A stretch of 64,000 nt of DNA, taken from UBA11865 sp963749825. GTDB taxonomy: Bacteria; Chloroflexota; Anaerolineae; Promineifilales; Promineifilaceae. Location: assembly GCA_963749825.1 (NCBI GenBank), contig CAVVOI010000012.1:1054001-1118000 (forward strand), read 5' to 3'. Position 1 is the first letter of the stretch, and the number at the start of each line of letters is the position of its first letter. Position numbers and translations under genes: made by a program. This document shows positions 1-9,114 of the stretch, piece after piece. Below the pieces are notes generated by a model. The model was not told the DNA's origin. It searched no databases and worked only from the letters and a program-made list of their open reading frames with translations.

Positions 1-260
1 CAGTCGATGTCGTGGCCAGCAGCGATGATGACTATTTTTACTTTAGCGTCGTCGACAACGGTCCAGGTATCGTGCTCGAAGAGCAAGAGAAAGTATTCGA
101 ACCTTTTTATCGCAGCACCAGAGAACGGCGTTTTCCTCAAGGGCTCGGATTGGGATTAACCATAGCTTTAGACCTAGTGGAAGCACACGATGGTCAGCTA
201 AGCATAGAAAGCGAACCGGGCACCGGCAGCCGATTCATCGTACGCCTACCTTTGACCTGA
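1..260 (+). CDS. Sensor histidine kinase, C-terminal ATPase domain (5' truncated)
   Basis: This is the last ~86 residues of a two-component sensor kinase. The frame is open from base 3 to the TGA at 258-260 and the rest of the gene lies left of the window. The ATP-binding GHKL fold is clear: a G1 box DNGPGI, an F box (FEPFYR) and a G2 box (GLGLGLTIA), followed by the usual terminal strand ending GSRFIVRLP. A GTG at 12 is inside the domain and is not a real start. The partner regulator and sensor domains cannot be seen. It converges with the LLM oxidoreductase gene, whose stop is 37 bases away, and I see no terminator hairpin in that gap. Confidence 0.93.
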   Translation, partial: VDVVASSDDDYFYFSVVDNGPGIVLEEQEKVFEPFYRSTRERRFPQGLGLGLTIALDLVEAHDGQLSIESEPGTGSRFIVRLPLT

Positions 261-297
261 ATAACATTTTCTTATCCTGAGAAATCATCCGTTATGG

Positions 298-1128
298 TCA
301 AACTCGGGGAGGCCCTTGTTTGATGCGTTCCAGCACGTTTCTTAATCCTTCATCATCTCTCGGAACATACCAGCGGCTTTCGATCCACCAAGTTGCACCG
401 GCATCCATCCAAGAACTGATGATGGCAGCGCTTTGTAACGGATCATCACCAGGGGTCTCGCCCTCGACAATGATATCAAAAGGTGTCTCAAGCGTACGGT
501 TACCATCGATGTACTTTTTCATATGGCGCACGTCATCTGGGACTAACTCCCTGTGTTGGCCATGTTCGTCCATCACATTCGGCAACAGACCATCGTAACG
601 CAAGACCCTCTTCATGGACTTCTTATATGGCCAGGCGCCAACCACCCAGAGAGGGATGCGCGGTTGTTGAACTGGCATTGGCGGTGGCAAGAAGTCGGTC
701 TCTTTAACTTGATAATGTTTGCCGTCGTAGTGAAAAGGTTGTCCCTGCCAAAGGCCGGTCAGGATATCCAATCCCTCATCAAGTAATTCAGCCCGTGTTT
801 TGCGGTTAGTCTCCTCTCCAAATGCATCAAATCCGGTGTCTACTGCCCCCAGGCCAACCGAAAGAATCAACCGGCCACCAGAAAGATTATCCAGAGTGAC
901 TGTCTCGCTGGCTAATTTCCAGGGTCGCATGCGTGACAAAGGCGTCAGCAAGGTCCCGAGTTTGATTTTCTCCGTCTGCATTGCCGCAGCAGTCATGGAT
1001 ACCCAGGCATCAACACCCCACACGGGTTCCCAGACGAAAAATCCATCCCAGCCGGCTTTCTCCGCCTGGAGGGCAAAATCGGCCGCGATTCGCGCATCTC
1101 CGCAAGGCAGAACAATTCCAAATTTCAT
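298..1128 (-). CDS. LLM class flavin/F420-dependent oxidoreductase
   Basis: A 276-residue luciferase-like monooxygenase-family protein (TIM barrel). The N-terminus MKFGIVLPCGD, the segment around residues 50-75 (IKLGTLLTPLSRMRPWKLA) and LSGGRLILSVGLG are typical of the family, whose members use FMN or coenzyme F420 to reduce or oxidise small organic substrates. F420 use is plausible because cofC and cofD lie in this same window (43.9-45.6 kb), but it is inferred. The start has an AAGGAAG ribosome site and lies only 3 bases after the stop of the upstream PfkB kinase, so the two are very likely co-transcribed. It is the last gene of the long minus-strand catabolic series. The substrate is unknown. 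Confidence 0.88.
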   Translation of the reverse strand: MKFGIVLPCGDARIAADFALQAEKAGWDGFFVWEPVWGVDAWVSMTAAAMQTEKIKLGTLLTPLSRMRPWKLASETVTLDNLSGGRLILSVGLGAVDTGFDAFGEETNRKTRAELLDEGLDILTGLWQGQPFHYDGKHYQVKETDFLPPPMPVQQPRIPLWVVGAWPYKKSMKRVLRYDGLLPNVMDEHGQHRELVPDDVRHMKKYIDGNRTLETPFDIIVEGETPGDDPLQSAAIISSWMDAGATWWIESRWYVPRDDEGLRNVLERIKQGPPRV

Positions 1129-1131
1129 CGA

Positions 1132-2025
1132 CTACTTCCTTTGATTTAGGGCAAGGAACGAACGAACTTCCACCATCGTAGGAATTCCAGGCCGGGCGCC
1201 CATCTTGGTACAGCTTATGGCGGCCACGGCGCTAGCAATTTCCAAGCTTTCCAACCAGGGTAAGTCAATGGCGATGCACGCCGCCAGCGCACCATGAAAG
1301 GTATCACCCGCTCCTGTGCTATCCACCGTCTTAACCTCAAATGCGGGTAAACAGCCTCGACCCGTGGGATTTTGCCAGATCAGGCCTCGCTCTCCAAGAG
1401 TTACGATCACGTTTGGAGAATAGCTCGTTAATGCCGTCAGGGCCAATGACTCATCAAGTTCGCCGGTGAAATCATGGGCATACTTCTCCGAGCAGACCAG
1501 GTAATCAACCAATGGAGACAGTTCGACCGTCCCTTGGTGGACCGAACCAGCATCCAGAATAGTCGGTATCCCCTTCTGCCTGGCGACCCTGGCCAATGGT
1601 AGTGACACCAGTGGCTCATGCCCATCAAACAAGATAACCCTAGGCTTTATCCGTAAAAGGTCTTGATAATCCTGAACCAACCGCGATTCGTGTTCGTGAA
1701 AGTTGACCACGGTCCGCCGGCCGTCAGGTTTTACCAGGATAGCCGAGAGCGATGTCTGAGCCGTTCCACGACTGATGAGATCGGTGATCACGCCCAGATC
1801 GGTCAGTTCAGCCAGATGCGCTTCGCCAAATGGATCGTGACCCAGATATCCCGCGAAGGCGGCCGAATATCCCAGGCGACTGACGGCGACCGCTGCATTA
1901 GCCGCAGGTCCGCCGCCATTACGATCCAAAGCAAAAGCCTTCACCTTTTCGTCGGCCGCCGGATGAAAGTCAATCGAAAAAATTAGATCATAGGCTGCCA
2001 TCCCGACACAGAGTACGTCGATCAT
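1132..2025 (-). CDS. PfkB-family carbohydrate kinase
   Basis: A 297-residue ribokinase/PfkB-fold sugar kinase that transfers phosphate from ATP to a sugar hydroxyl in the cytoplasm. The N-terminal motif with GGGPAANAAVAVSRLG (residues ~37-52) and the C-terminal signature DSTGAGDTFHGAL, which includes the catalytic Asp of GAGD, are both present, so it looks active. Substrate cannot be told from sequence; the surrounding genes suggest a rare sugar or keto-acid sugar. A TTGACA/GATTAT promoter candidate lies directly upstream (2035-2063) with its -10 only 9 bases from the ATG, so the transcript may be almost leaderless. The LLM oxidoreductase follows after 3 bases. Confidence 0.92.
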   Translation of the reverse strand: MIDVLCVGMAAYDLIFSIDFHPAADEKVKAFALDRNGGGPAANAAVAVSRLGYSAAFAGYLGHDPFGEAHLAELTDLGVITDLISRGTAQTSLSAILVKPDGRRTVVNFHEHESRLVQDYQDLLRIKPRVILFDGHEPLVSLPLARVARQKGIPTILDAGSVHQGTVELSPLVDYLVCSEKYAHDFTGELDESLALTALTSYSPNVIVTLGERGLIWQNPTGRGCLPAFEVKTVDSTGAGDTFHGALAACIAIDLPWLESLEIASAVAAISCTKMGARPGIPTMVEVRSFLALNQRK

Positions 2026-2034
2026 ACCGCATAT

Positions 2035-2063
2035 ATAATCTAACTACTTTCAAATTATGTCAA
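2035..2063 (-). promoter_or_regulatory. Candidate sigma-70 promoter for the PfkB kinase
   Basis: On the minus strand a perfect -35 TTGACA (2058-2063) is followed after 17 bases by GATTAT (2035-2040, 4 of 6 consensus). Transcription would begin within a few bases of the ATG at 2025. It shows that the end of the catabolic series may be expressed separately from genes further upstream. Confidence 0.45.
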
Positions 2064-2127
2064 CCTCAAGCGAAGAGGCTTAACGAATATCAGCCTCAAA
2101 GCAGGATTTCTGATCGGACCGGTTAAA

Positions 2128-5061
2128 CTAGACCAAAGCCTCCCTCAGAACCTCAGCTGGATGGAGGGCCTGGCGCTCGCTGCCATGCTGGATCTGTTGC
2201 CGGCAGCTAATACCTGCAGCCGCAATCAAGGTATCGGTCTCAGCTGATCTCACAGCCGGAAGCAAACGCCGCTCGGCCATCTGCATCGATATCTCGTAAT
2301 GTTCGGCCTCGTAACCGAATGATCCTGCCATGCCACAACAACCGGAATCGACTTCTTCTACTGTGTAATTGGGAGGCAGCCCCAAGATACGTTTGCTTGG
2401 TTCCATGCCTACCAATGATTTTTGATGGCAGTGGCCATGCAATAGGATCTTGCGCGGCGTTTCGGTAAAGGTCAACCTTAGCTGTTCTTCGCTTGCCAGC
2501 TTATCAATGAATTCCTCAAAGGTGAAGGCATTCTCGGCCACTTGTCTCACCAGGGGATCGACAGGTAACAGGTATAGGAATTCATCTCGTAATGAGAGCA
2601 AACTACTCGGTTCCAGGCCTACAATCGGGATCCCTTGCTCGGCATATTCGGCCAGGCAATCGACCGTATCCCTGGCGATCGCCCTGGCTTCTTTGACAAG
2701 CCCCTTGGAAATATAGGGTCGGGCATCATTGTTGAGATCCGGCAAGACAACCTGAAATCCGGCCGCCTCAAACAGTTCCGTAGCTGCTATGGCCACCTCG
2801 GGATAATTGTGATTGGTGAATGGATCGTAAAACAGTGCCAATTTTCCCATGGGGTAATCACCGGCTGGGACTTGACGCGCCTTAAACCAGCTCGTGAATG
2901 ATTGTCTGGCGAAGGGCGGCATTGACCTTTTTGTCGTGATGCCTAGCGTTCGTTGAGCCGCTCCTCGTAAGAGCCCATTCTTCACCGCCCAGTTGGCGGC
3001 AGAAGACAACGATCCACTGCCCCGCCGGTTAAGATTGCCGATATTGGCGAACAACCTGGTTCGGGCCGGCACGCCGTTTTCTTCATAATACTGGGCCAGA
3101 AATTCGAACTTAATCTTGGCCATATCCACCGATGATGGGCATTCGGCCTTACAGGCCTTGCATTCGACACACAGGTCCATAACTTCATACATTCGTTGGC
3201 TTGTAAATTCCCGGGTCGGCAACCGGCCCGACATGGCAGCCCGCAAAGCGTTGGCCCGTCCGCGGGTGCTGTGTTCTTCTTCCCGGGTGACCATGAAGCT
3301 GGGGCACATGGTGTCGCCAGTCCGCTTGCGGCATACACCGGCGCCATTACACATTTCGACCGCCCGGTCAAAGCCCTGTTCAGAACTGAAGTCGATATGC
3401 GGCGATACTTTAATTACCTGGTAGTTTTCACCAAATCGCAGATTTTCAGTCATCGTATTCCGTTCGACAATATTGCCAGGATTGAGCAAATTATCGGGGT
3501 CGAAGGTGCGTTTTACCTGGCGATATAAACCGAACAGATCTGGGCCGAAGAAATACTCATTCAGCCAACTTCGGGCTCGGCCGTCACCGTGTTCACTGGA
3601 AAAAGATCCACCATAACCGCGCAACAGGTCCACTGAAAAGCGCACGATTTCAGGCAACTTGGCCACTTCATTGGCTGCCTTTGTATTCATAAGCGGCCGG
3701 ATATGGATGCAGCCGGCGCTGGCATGAGCATAATAGGCCACGTCGTTGCCCAGGCTGTTACAAAACTCCTCTACCTTGGTAACATATTCGGCCAGGTGTT
3801 CGGGAGGCACGGCCGCGTCCTCAATGAAGGGTATTGGCTTATGATCGCCCTTGATACTCATCATCAGGCCCAATCCCACCTTGCGAACTTTCCAGACGTT
3901 CCCCTGCAATTGGGGGCTGAAAGCGGTCGTGACGTGAGTAGCTCCGGTTTTTTCCTTGTGAATTTGTGCTTGCAGGCCCTCAACCTTACCCTTTAATTCG
4001 CTATCGCTTTGCCCATAAAATTCGGTAATCAACACGCAATTGGGTTCACCTTGGACGAAAGTCGTCAGTAAGCGAGCGTATTCTGGAACGTTCCGGCATA
4101 AGGTTAGTCCAAGATTATCTAACAACTCGATGGCCGTCGGACCGACTTCAAGCATCACCGGCACGGCCGACAAAGCTGTTTTGAGGTCGTCGAAATGAAC
4201 GATAGCCAGAGCCGTTTTGCTGGGTAGAGGCACGAGATTCAGCTTGATCTCGGTCATTACAGCCAAAGTGCCTTCCGCCCCAGAAATGAGCTTGGCCAGG
4301 TTAAAACGCGGTTCACGGGGAACTTTAAAGTTCAGACCATCCTCAGGGACCAGCCTGTCCAGATTGTAGCCGCCACAGCGGCGCCAATGGTTGGGCGTAT
4401 GCTCACGGATGGTCTCTTGATTCTTGGGATCAATGGTCAGGTCGGCTATGGTCCGGTATACATCTCCTTCTAATCCGCTCAGTTGCCGGCGCTGCTCCAA
4501 TTCCTGGGCTTCCAAGGGGCCAAAATGCGTCAATGATCCATCGCTAAGAATGACCGAACTTTCCAGCACGTGATCGGCCGTCATACCATATAGGATGGAG
4601 TGAGCTCCTGTAGAATTGTTGGAGACGATGCCGCCCATTGCAGCCCGATTGCTGCTAGCAGGATCAGGTCCAAATTGCAGCCCTTTCGGACGCAAAAAAG
4701 CATTCAAATGATCTAAGACGATCCCTGGCTGTACTCGAACCCACCGCTCTTCTTCATTAAATTCTAAGACCTGGTCAAGATGCCGGGTAAAATCGATCAC
4801 CAGGGCTTCATTGATCGCCTGTCCCACCAGGCTACTGCCGGCCGCTCGGGGCAAGATGGGCACCTGGTACTTGCTGGACAATTCGACGGCCGCCTGAACG
4901 TCATCTATGGTCTGCGGTATCAACACACCATAAGGCATCACCTGGTAGATGCTAGCGTCGGTACTGTAAAAGATCCGGCTATATTCGTCAGTGCGCAGTT
5001 CTCCACTGACTTGGCTACCCAACTCATTAAGAAATGTCTCGATTTTCTCTGCTTGAGCCAC
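2128..5061 (-). CDS. Fused FAD-linked oxidase / 4Fe-4S / CCG-domain dehydrogenase (D-lactate dehydrogenase-like)
   Basis: About 977 residues combining a GlcD-like FAD half and a GlcF-like iron-sulfur half. Order: PCMH-type FAD-binding domain (ILPRAAGSSLVGQAI; SSNRAAMGGIVSNNSTGAHS), FAD-oxidase C-terminal domain (to about residue 530, HGDGRARSW), two cysteine clusters (CNGAGVCRKRTGDTMCPS and CVECKACKAECP), then a CCG domain with GHCHQKS and DSGCCGMAGSFG. The family oxidises D-lactate or related 2-hydroxy acids and passes electrons to the quinone pool at the membrane. I chose the GTG at 5061 because AAAGGAGGG lies 8 bases before it; an in-frame ATG at 5100 lacks such a site. With the LarA-type racemase nearby it suggests use of both enantiomers of a hydroxy acid. 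Confidence 0.92.
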   Translation of the reverse strand: MAQAEKIETFLNELGSQVSGELRTDEYSRIFYSTDASIYQVMPYGVLIPQTIDDVQAAVELSSKYQVPILPRAAGSSLVGQAINEALVIDFTRHLDQVLEFNEEERWVRVQPGIVLDHLNAFLRPKGLQFGPDPASSNRAAMGGIVSNNSTGAHSILYGMTADHVLESSVILSDGSLTHFGPLEAQELEQRRQLSGLEGDVYRTIADLTIDPKNQETIREHTPNHWRRCGGYNLDRLVPEDGLNFKVPREPRFNLAKLISGAEGTLAVMTEIKLNLVPLPSKTALAIVHFDDLKTALSAVPVMLEVGPTAIELLDNLGLTLCRNVPEYARLLTTFVQGEPNCVLITEFYGQSDSELKGKVEGLQAQIHKEKTGATHVTTAFSPQLQGNVWKVRKVGLGLMMSIKGDHKPIPFIEDAAVPPEHLAEYVTKVEEFCNSLGNDVAYYAHASAGCIHIRPLMNTKAANEVAKLPEIVRFSVDLLRGYGGSFSSEHGDGRARSWLNEYFFGPDLFGLYRQVKRTFDPDNLLNPGNIVERNTMTENLRFGENYQVIKVSPHIDFSSEQGFDRAVEMCNGAGVCRKRTGDTMCPSFMVTREEEHSTRGRANALRAAMSGRLPTREFTSQRMYEVMDLCVECKACKAECPSSVDMAKIKFEFLAQYYEENGVPARTRLFANIGNLNRRGSGSLSSAANWAVKNGLLRGAAQRTLGITTKRSMPPFARQSFTSWFKARQVPAGDYPMGKLALFYDPFTNHNYPEVAIAATELFEAAGFQVVLPDLNNDARPYISKGLVKEARAIARDTVDCLAEYAEQGIPIVGLEPSSLLSLRDEFLYLLPVDPLVRQVAENAFTFEEFIDKLASEEQLRLTFTETPRKILLHGHCHQKSLVGMEPSKRILGLPPNYTVEEVDSGCCGMAGSFGYEAEHYEISMQMAERRLLPAVRSAETDTLIAAAGISCRQQIQHGSERQALHPAEVLREALV

Positions 5062-5242
5062 GTCTTTACCCTCCTTTTTTGAAAGTAGAACCCAGCTCAC
5101 GGATTTTGATATTAACTTTATGTAAACCTATGGTCCGTAGTTTATTGATTTTCTGCTTTCTAATACTCGATGGTTTCCTGCCTTTGGACAGTCAGGTATC
5201 CGAAACCTAATTCATACAGTTAGATAGCTGTCAATTACCAGA

Positions 5243-6346
5243 TCAATCGTCCAGCCGGCCGGGCAAAAGCCCTAGCGGCAGCGGCGCCGATCGGCTGCAA
5301 CTGCTTTGAATATTGATGTGGCGCTCCTGGCTTGAAGATTCACCGATAGCCTCCATGATATCTAGGACATGGTAGGCAACTTCGCCGTTGGCTCGATGGT
5401 CCCGGCCCGATCTTATGGCCTGGGCCATGTCAGCCAGGCCAATTCCTCGACCTACTGAGTCGGAATGGGTCAGCGGGATCTCCTGCCATTCATCTGCTCC
5501 TGCGCGCCGGAGGCGAACGGTGCCGCCAAAATAATTGGGATCGGGCACACTGAGCGTTCCCTCGGAACCGTAAATCTCGATCCGGGGCAATTCAGAAGCG
5601 ACGACATCAAAACTGGTGATGAGCACGCCGATCGGACCGGCCGAAAAACTCAGAAGTGCGGTGCTATGGGTGGCTACTTCAACTTTGATACGGTCTCCAA
5701 ATCGCTCTTTGCTGGTAGCGATCCGCTCCGGGAATGAAATACGATCGACCCCTGCAATGCGCGAAACGGGGCCCAGGAGTTGGATCAACGCGGTCAAATA
5801 ATAGGGAGCCATGTCGAAAAGAGGACCCCCACCCGGCTGATAAAAGAAATCCGGATTGGGGTGCCAGCTTTCGGGGCCTCTGCTCATCATAAAGGCCGTC
5901 GCCCCAACTGGCTGACCGATCCAGCCGTCATCCAATAATTTGCGACAGGTTTGTAACCCACCACCCAAGAATGTGTCAGGTGCGCAACCAACCCGAACGC
6001 CCTTCTCTTCTGCCGCTAATAAGGTAAGTTGCCCTGCCTGGCGCTCAGTTGCCAGTGGTTTTTCGCTATAAACATGTTTGCCGGCGTTGATCGCCGCCCC
6101 ATTTACTTCAGCATGGACGTTTGGCACCGTCAGATTCAGGACGATATCGACACCAGGGTCAGAGAGTAAATCTTCGACCGAATAGCTCTGGGGGACAGCA
6201 TATTCCTCAGCCGCAGCCCTTGCTTTTTTGTGGTCGATATCCGCAAAGCCCACTATCTCCAGCAATTCAAAGGCACGACAACCCCGAACATATTGGTTCA
6301 AAATGTTTCCGCAACCGATGATGCCGACGCCTATTTTATTTTCCAT
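5243..6346 (-). CDS. Gfo/Idh/MocA-family oxidoreductase
   Basis: A 367-residue NAD(P)-dependent sugar dehydrogenase. The Rossmann motif GIIGCGNILNQYVRG is at residues ~8-22, the family EKPLA motif (SEKPLATERQAG) at about 93, and a C-terminal alpha/beta substrate domain follows. Members oxidise a ring hydroxyl of sugars, inositols or glycosides, often at C3. It lies immediately downstream of a xylose-isomerase-like TIM barrel and a ThuA-like gene, the combination seen in 3-keto-sugar pathways, so oxidation of a glycoside to a 3-keto form is a reasonable but unproven guess. The protein ends in a low-similarity tail rich in Ser and Leu. The gap to the next gene downstream (180 bases) holds no feature I can name. 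Confidence 0.9.
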   Translation of the reverse strand: MENKIGVGIIGCGNILNQYVRGCRAFELLEIVGFADIDHKKARAAAEEYAVPQSYSVEDLLSDPGVDIVLNLTVPNVHAEVNGAAINAGKHVYSEKPLATERQAGQLTLLAAEEKGVRVGCAPDTFLGGGLQTCRKLLDDGWIGQPVGATAFMMSRGPESWHPNPDFFYQPGGGPLFDMAPYYLTALIQLLGPVSRIAGVDRISFPERIATSKERFGDRIKVEVATHSTALLSFSAGPIGVLITSFDVVASELPRIEIYGSEGTLSVPDPNYFGGTVRLRRAGADEWQEIPLTHSDSVGRGIGLADMAQAIRSGRDHRANGEVAYHVLDIMEAIGESSSQERHINIQSSCSRSAPLPLGLLPGRLDD

Positions 6347-6449
6347 CGTTTATTCCCTTTTCCGATCATCAAGACCAACCAGAAACACCCTAATCAAGAA
6401 TAGTTTCTTTAGTATCCACAACCAATCACGACCAAGCCGCCGGCTCTCT

Positions 6450-7196
6450 TCAAATTGATAAAAGATAGGCTTGACTTTTTTCGACGGCCGTCATCATGTC
6501 GGTGGCGCAGCGATCCAATTCGACGATGAACCAATCCGCATAAGGCCCACTGGCCTCCAGCATAGGTGGGAGATTCAAGACTCCCTCACCCAACGCAGTC
6601 ATCGGCGCATCGATGTCACTGGAGGTTAGACCATCTTTCACATGCAATAAGGGCGCTCTGCCGCCAAATTGCTCAATGATAGAAACCGGATCAAGACCGG
6701 CCGAATGTATCCAGTAAATATCAAGCTCAAAAAATACGTCCCGATCCAAGTATTCGAGCCAGATCTGGTAAGGATAGACATCCCCAGATGGCTGAAATTC
6801 AAACCAATGATTGTGCAAACCAAGCGACAAACCATTGGCAACCGCCACCGCGTTGGCCTCGTTGATGCGCTCACATGTCGATTTAATGTTGTCAATGCCG
6901 TCATAGTCATCAGGTGGTAAATAGCCACAGACGATCCGCCGGCAGCCAATTTCACCCATCGTATCTAAGATCCGGTTTTTGTCTTCGCCCAAGGGCAAAG
7001 GAGAATGTGCGCTGGTGACAGTCAGATTTAGATCGGCAAAGAGTCTAGCTGCTTGCCTGGGCGTAACTGAATCCGGGAAACCGGCCGTTTCTACTCCTTC
7101 GTAACCAATTTGAGCTACCCGGCGTACAACGCCTTCAAAATCATCCTTCAATAAATCACGAACAGTATATAGTTGGAGCGCGATAGATTTATGCAT
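6450..7196 (-). CDS. Sugar phosphate isomerase/epimerase-like TIM barrel (PF01261)
   Basis: A 248-residue xylose-isomerase-like TIM barrel. Metal-binding positions of the fold appear as the His/Asn pair in LHNHWFEF, Asp in FFELDIYW, His in LLHVKDG and Glu in FIVELDRC. In known systems such proteins act as isomerases, epimerases, inosose dehydratases or 3-keto-glycoside lyases. Its position between ThuA and a Gfo/Idh/MocA dehydrogenase favours a role in processing an oxidised sugar. The start follows AAGGAAGG; an AT-rich stretch with TATAAT (about 7221-7226, minus strand) upstream could be an internal promoter. It is shorter than the other four family members in this window and belongs to a different subgroup. 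Confidence 0.88.
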   Translation of the reverse strand: MHKSIALQLYTVRDLLKDDFEGVVRRVAQIGYEGVETAGFPDSVTPRQAARLFADLNLTVTSAHSPLPLGEDKNRILDTMGEIGCRRIVCGYLPPDDYDGIDNIKSTCERINEANAVAVANGLSLGLHNHWFEFQPSGDVYPYQIWLEYLDRDVFFELDIYWIHSAGLDPVSIIEQFGGRAPLLHVKDGLTSSDIDAPMTALGEGVLNLPPMLEASGPYADWFIVELDRCATDMMTAVEKSQAYLLSI

Positions 7197-7242
7197 ATAG
7201 TCCTTCCTTTATGTCAAGTTATTATATAATCAACAAATCCGG

Positions 7243-7968
7243 TTACCCGATTGGATTCAATGGTTCCGGCCGGTGTCCGAAGGTCACGGTGGGTCCATCG
7301 CTCCTGGCAGCCCAAGCAGCCGCATTGGCTATGACACCCAATACCTCGGGCTGGTAGTAAATGGGATATGTCTCATGCCCCGGCCGAAAGTAGAATATTC
7401 TTCCTCGACCCCGTTCATAGCAGCAACCACTTCGAAATAGTTCGCCGCCCTCAAACCAACTGACGAACACTAAGGTATCGGGTGGCGGCACGTCGAAATG
7501 TTCGCCGTACATTTCGGCCTCCGGTATTTCAAAATATTCTCCCAGGCCGGCCGTTATTGGATGTCCAGGAGCTACAACCCATAACCGTTCCAATTCAGCG
7601 GCTTCTCGATATTTCAGGTTGCAGGTCGTGCCCATCAGGCGTTTGAATATCTTGGAAAAATGGCCCGAATGCAAGACGATCAAGCCCATACCTTCAAGGA
7701 CCCGCTGCTGGACCCTGTCAACCACCTCATCTTTAACCTGATCGTGGGCCATATGTCCCCACCAGATCAATACATCAGTCTCCGCCAACCTACCGGTCGT
7801 CAGGCCGTGCTCCGGTTCATCCAGCGTTGCCGTCTGAACAGGAAATCCCTGGTCCTCCAGGTAACGAGCAATCACCATGTGCAACCCTTCTGGATAGATG
7901 GCTCGCACCTTAGCCGATTCCCGCTCATGTTTGAATTCATTCCAAATAACGATTCTTGGTTTACTCAT
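7243..7968 (-). CDS. ThuA-like (trehalose utilization) protein
   Basis: A 241-residue ThuA domain protein with a class I glutamine amidotransferase-like fold. Recognisable segments are VIWNEFKHE at the N-terminus, DVLIWWGHMAHD (residues ~65-76), GLIVLHSGHFSKIF (~94-107) and GRIFYFRPGHETYPIYY near the C-terminus. ThuA is linked genetically to trehalose and other disaccharide use through 3-keto intermediates, usually beside the Gfo/Idh/MocA dehydrogenase ThuB; its precise reaction is not settled to my knowledge. Here it sits between such a dehydrogenase (8042-9067) and an isomerase-like gene, matching that context. Confidence 0.9.
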   Translation of the reverse strand: MSKPRIVIWNEFKHERESAKVRAIYPEGLHMVIARYLEDQGFPVQTATLDEPEHGLTTGRLAETDVLIWWGHMAHDQVKDEVVDRVQQRVLEGMGLIVLHSGHFSKIFKRLMGTTCNLKYREAAELERLWVVAPGHPITAGLGEYFEIPEAEMYGEHFDVPPPDTLVFVSWFEGGELFRSGCCYERGRGRIFYFRPGHETYPIYYQPEVLGVIANAAAWAARSDGPTVTFGHRPEPLNPIG

Positions 7969-8041
7969 TCTCTTTTTCCTATCAAATGCAAGCGCTATTC
8001 CCGGTAGTCACTAGACAAAACTCACCAGGAATACTTCAGCT

Positions 8042-9067
8042 CTAACCAACAGGGACCGGCGCCCCGCCCTGGGCGGCCGAAGCTTGAATCGCATCCCAAA
8101 GCCGGGCCATGCGCAAGCCCACTTCCGGCGGGCTTGGATTAGGCATTTCACCACCTCTGACCAATAAGAATTGTTCCCAAGCCCCCGTCGACGGTGCTAC
8201 TTCCACGGGCTCAAAGGCATCGCTGCCATAATTTAGGATTTCTAATCTTTCACCCCAAACTCCTGTGCGAATGATGGCCTGGCTACAAAAAACCTTGACC
8301 TCAGAGGCACAAGAAGGCACTGTCTCGCCAGAACCGTGCATGGTCACCATTGCACCCGAGGCAAGGCGTCCTAGCACTACTCCAGTTATGTCAACTTGCG
8401 TGCCCCTGTTATCCAACCAGGCGGCCACGTGTACAAACCCCTCACCGGCCAAGTCAGTGACGGTATTCAGCATATGCGCCCCGGTGTCGAATAAGAAACC
8501 ACCACCGGCCATTTCAGGCACCTGCCGCCAGGTTCCTTCCGTTAATTCGCGCCAATTCTGCCAAACCGTTGCACTGATACTGCGCAGCTCGCCCACCGCA
8601 CCTGAGCGCAACATGCCGGCAGCAGCTCGAATTTGTGGCGAAAGACTGCCGTTAAAAGCGACTACCAAAAGGCGTCCGGTCTCGTCCCGGATCTTGATGA
8701 GTTTTCTCGCTTCGGCGGCCGTCATAACCATCGGTTTTTCCAGCAACACGTCCAAACCGGCTTTCAGGCAAAGCGATGCCTGTTCGAGGTGAACGTTGTG
8801 GGGCGTAATGATAAAGGCAGCATCAAGCTCATCTGCGAAATCTTCCAATAATCTGGCTAGATCTGGTTCATTTGGAGGAACCTGACGACCGGCTTCTAGA
8901 AAGACCTTGGCCGTCTCCTCGTATTGTTGTGGATTTGATTCGTTAACGACTGGCACCCATGTGTTTTCGAATTCAGCCAGCATCACCCGTAGGTGATGGC
9001 GGGCCATATTACCGCATCCAATGACCGTCATGTGAACCGGTTTGAAATGTTTCTTTTTGGCAGTCAT
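8042..9067 (-). CDS. Gfo/Idh/MocA-family oxidoreductase
   Basis: A 341-residue NAD(P)-dependent dehydrogenase and the second of the family in this block. It carries the nucleotide-binding motif VIGCGNMARHHLRV (residues ~15-28), IITPHNVHLEQA and the EKPMVMTAAEARKL motif near residue 110. The start has GGAGA six bases upstream. It precedes ThuA and resembles ThuB-type enzymes in context. The two Gfo/Idh/MocA proteins are clearly different from each other, so they probably act on different substrates or at different ring positions rather than being a recent duplication. Confidence 0.9.
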   Translation of the reverse strand: MTAKKKHFKPVHMTVIGCGNMARHHLRVMLAEFENTWVPVVNESNPQQYEETAKVFLEAGRQVPPNEPDLARLLEDFADELDAAFIITPHNVHLEQASLCLKAGLDVLLEKPMVMTAAEARKLIKIRDETGRLLVVAFNGSLSPQIRAAAGMLRSGAVGELRSISATVWQNWRELTEGTWRQVPEMAGGGFLFDTGAHMLNTVTDLAGEGFVHVAAWLDNRGTQVDITGVVLGRLASGAMVTMHGSGETVPSCASEVKVFCSQAIIRTGVWGERLEILNYGSDAFEPVEVAPSTGAWEQFLLVRGGEMPNPSPPEVGLRMARLWDAIQASAAQGGAPVPVG

Positions 9068-9114
9068 CTTTTCTCCAATCTTATAAAAAGATTAATTCCT
9101 ATTGTAAACGCTGC

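Noticed and set aside
320..1144. Plus-strand reading frames opposite the LLM oxidoreductase
   Set aside because: They are antisense to a clear family protein, have no ribosome sites and no protein similarity.
8265..8792. 175-codon plus-strand frame
   Set aside because: It lies wholly opposite the Gfo/Idh/MocA gene and has biased, low-complexity composition (many Ser, Pro and Arg).
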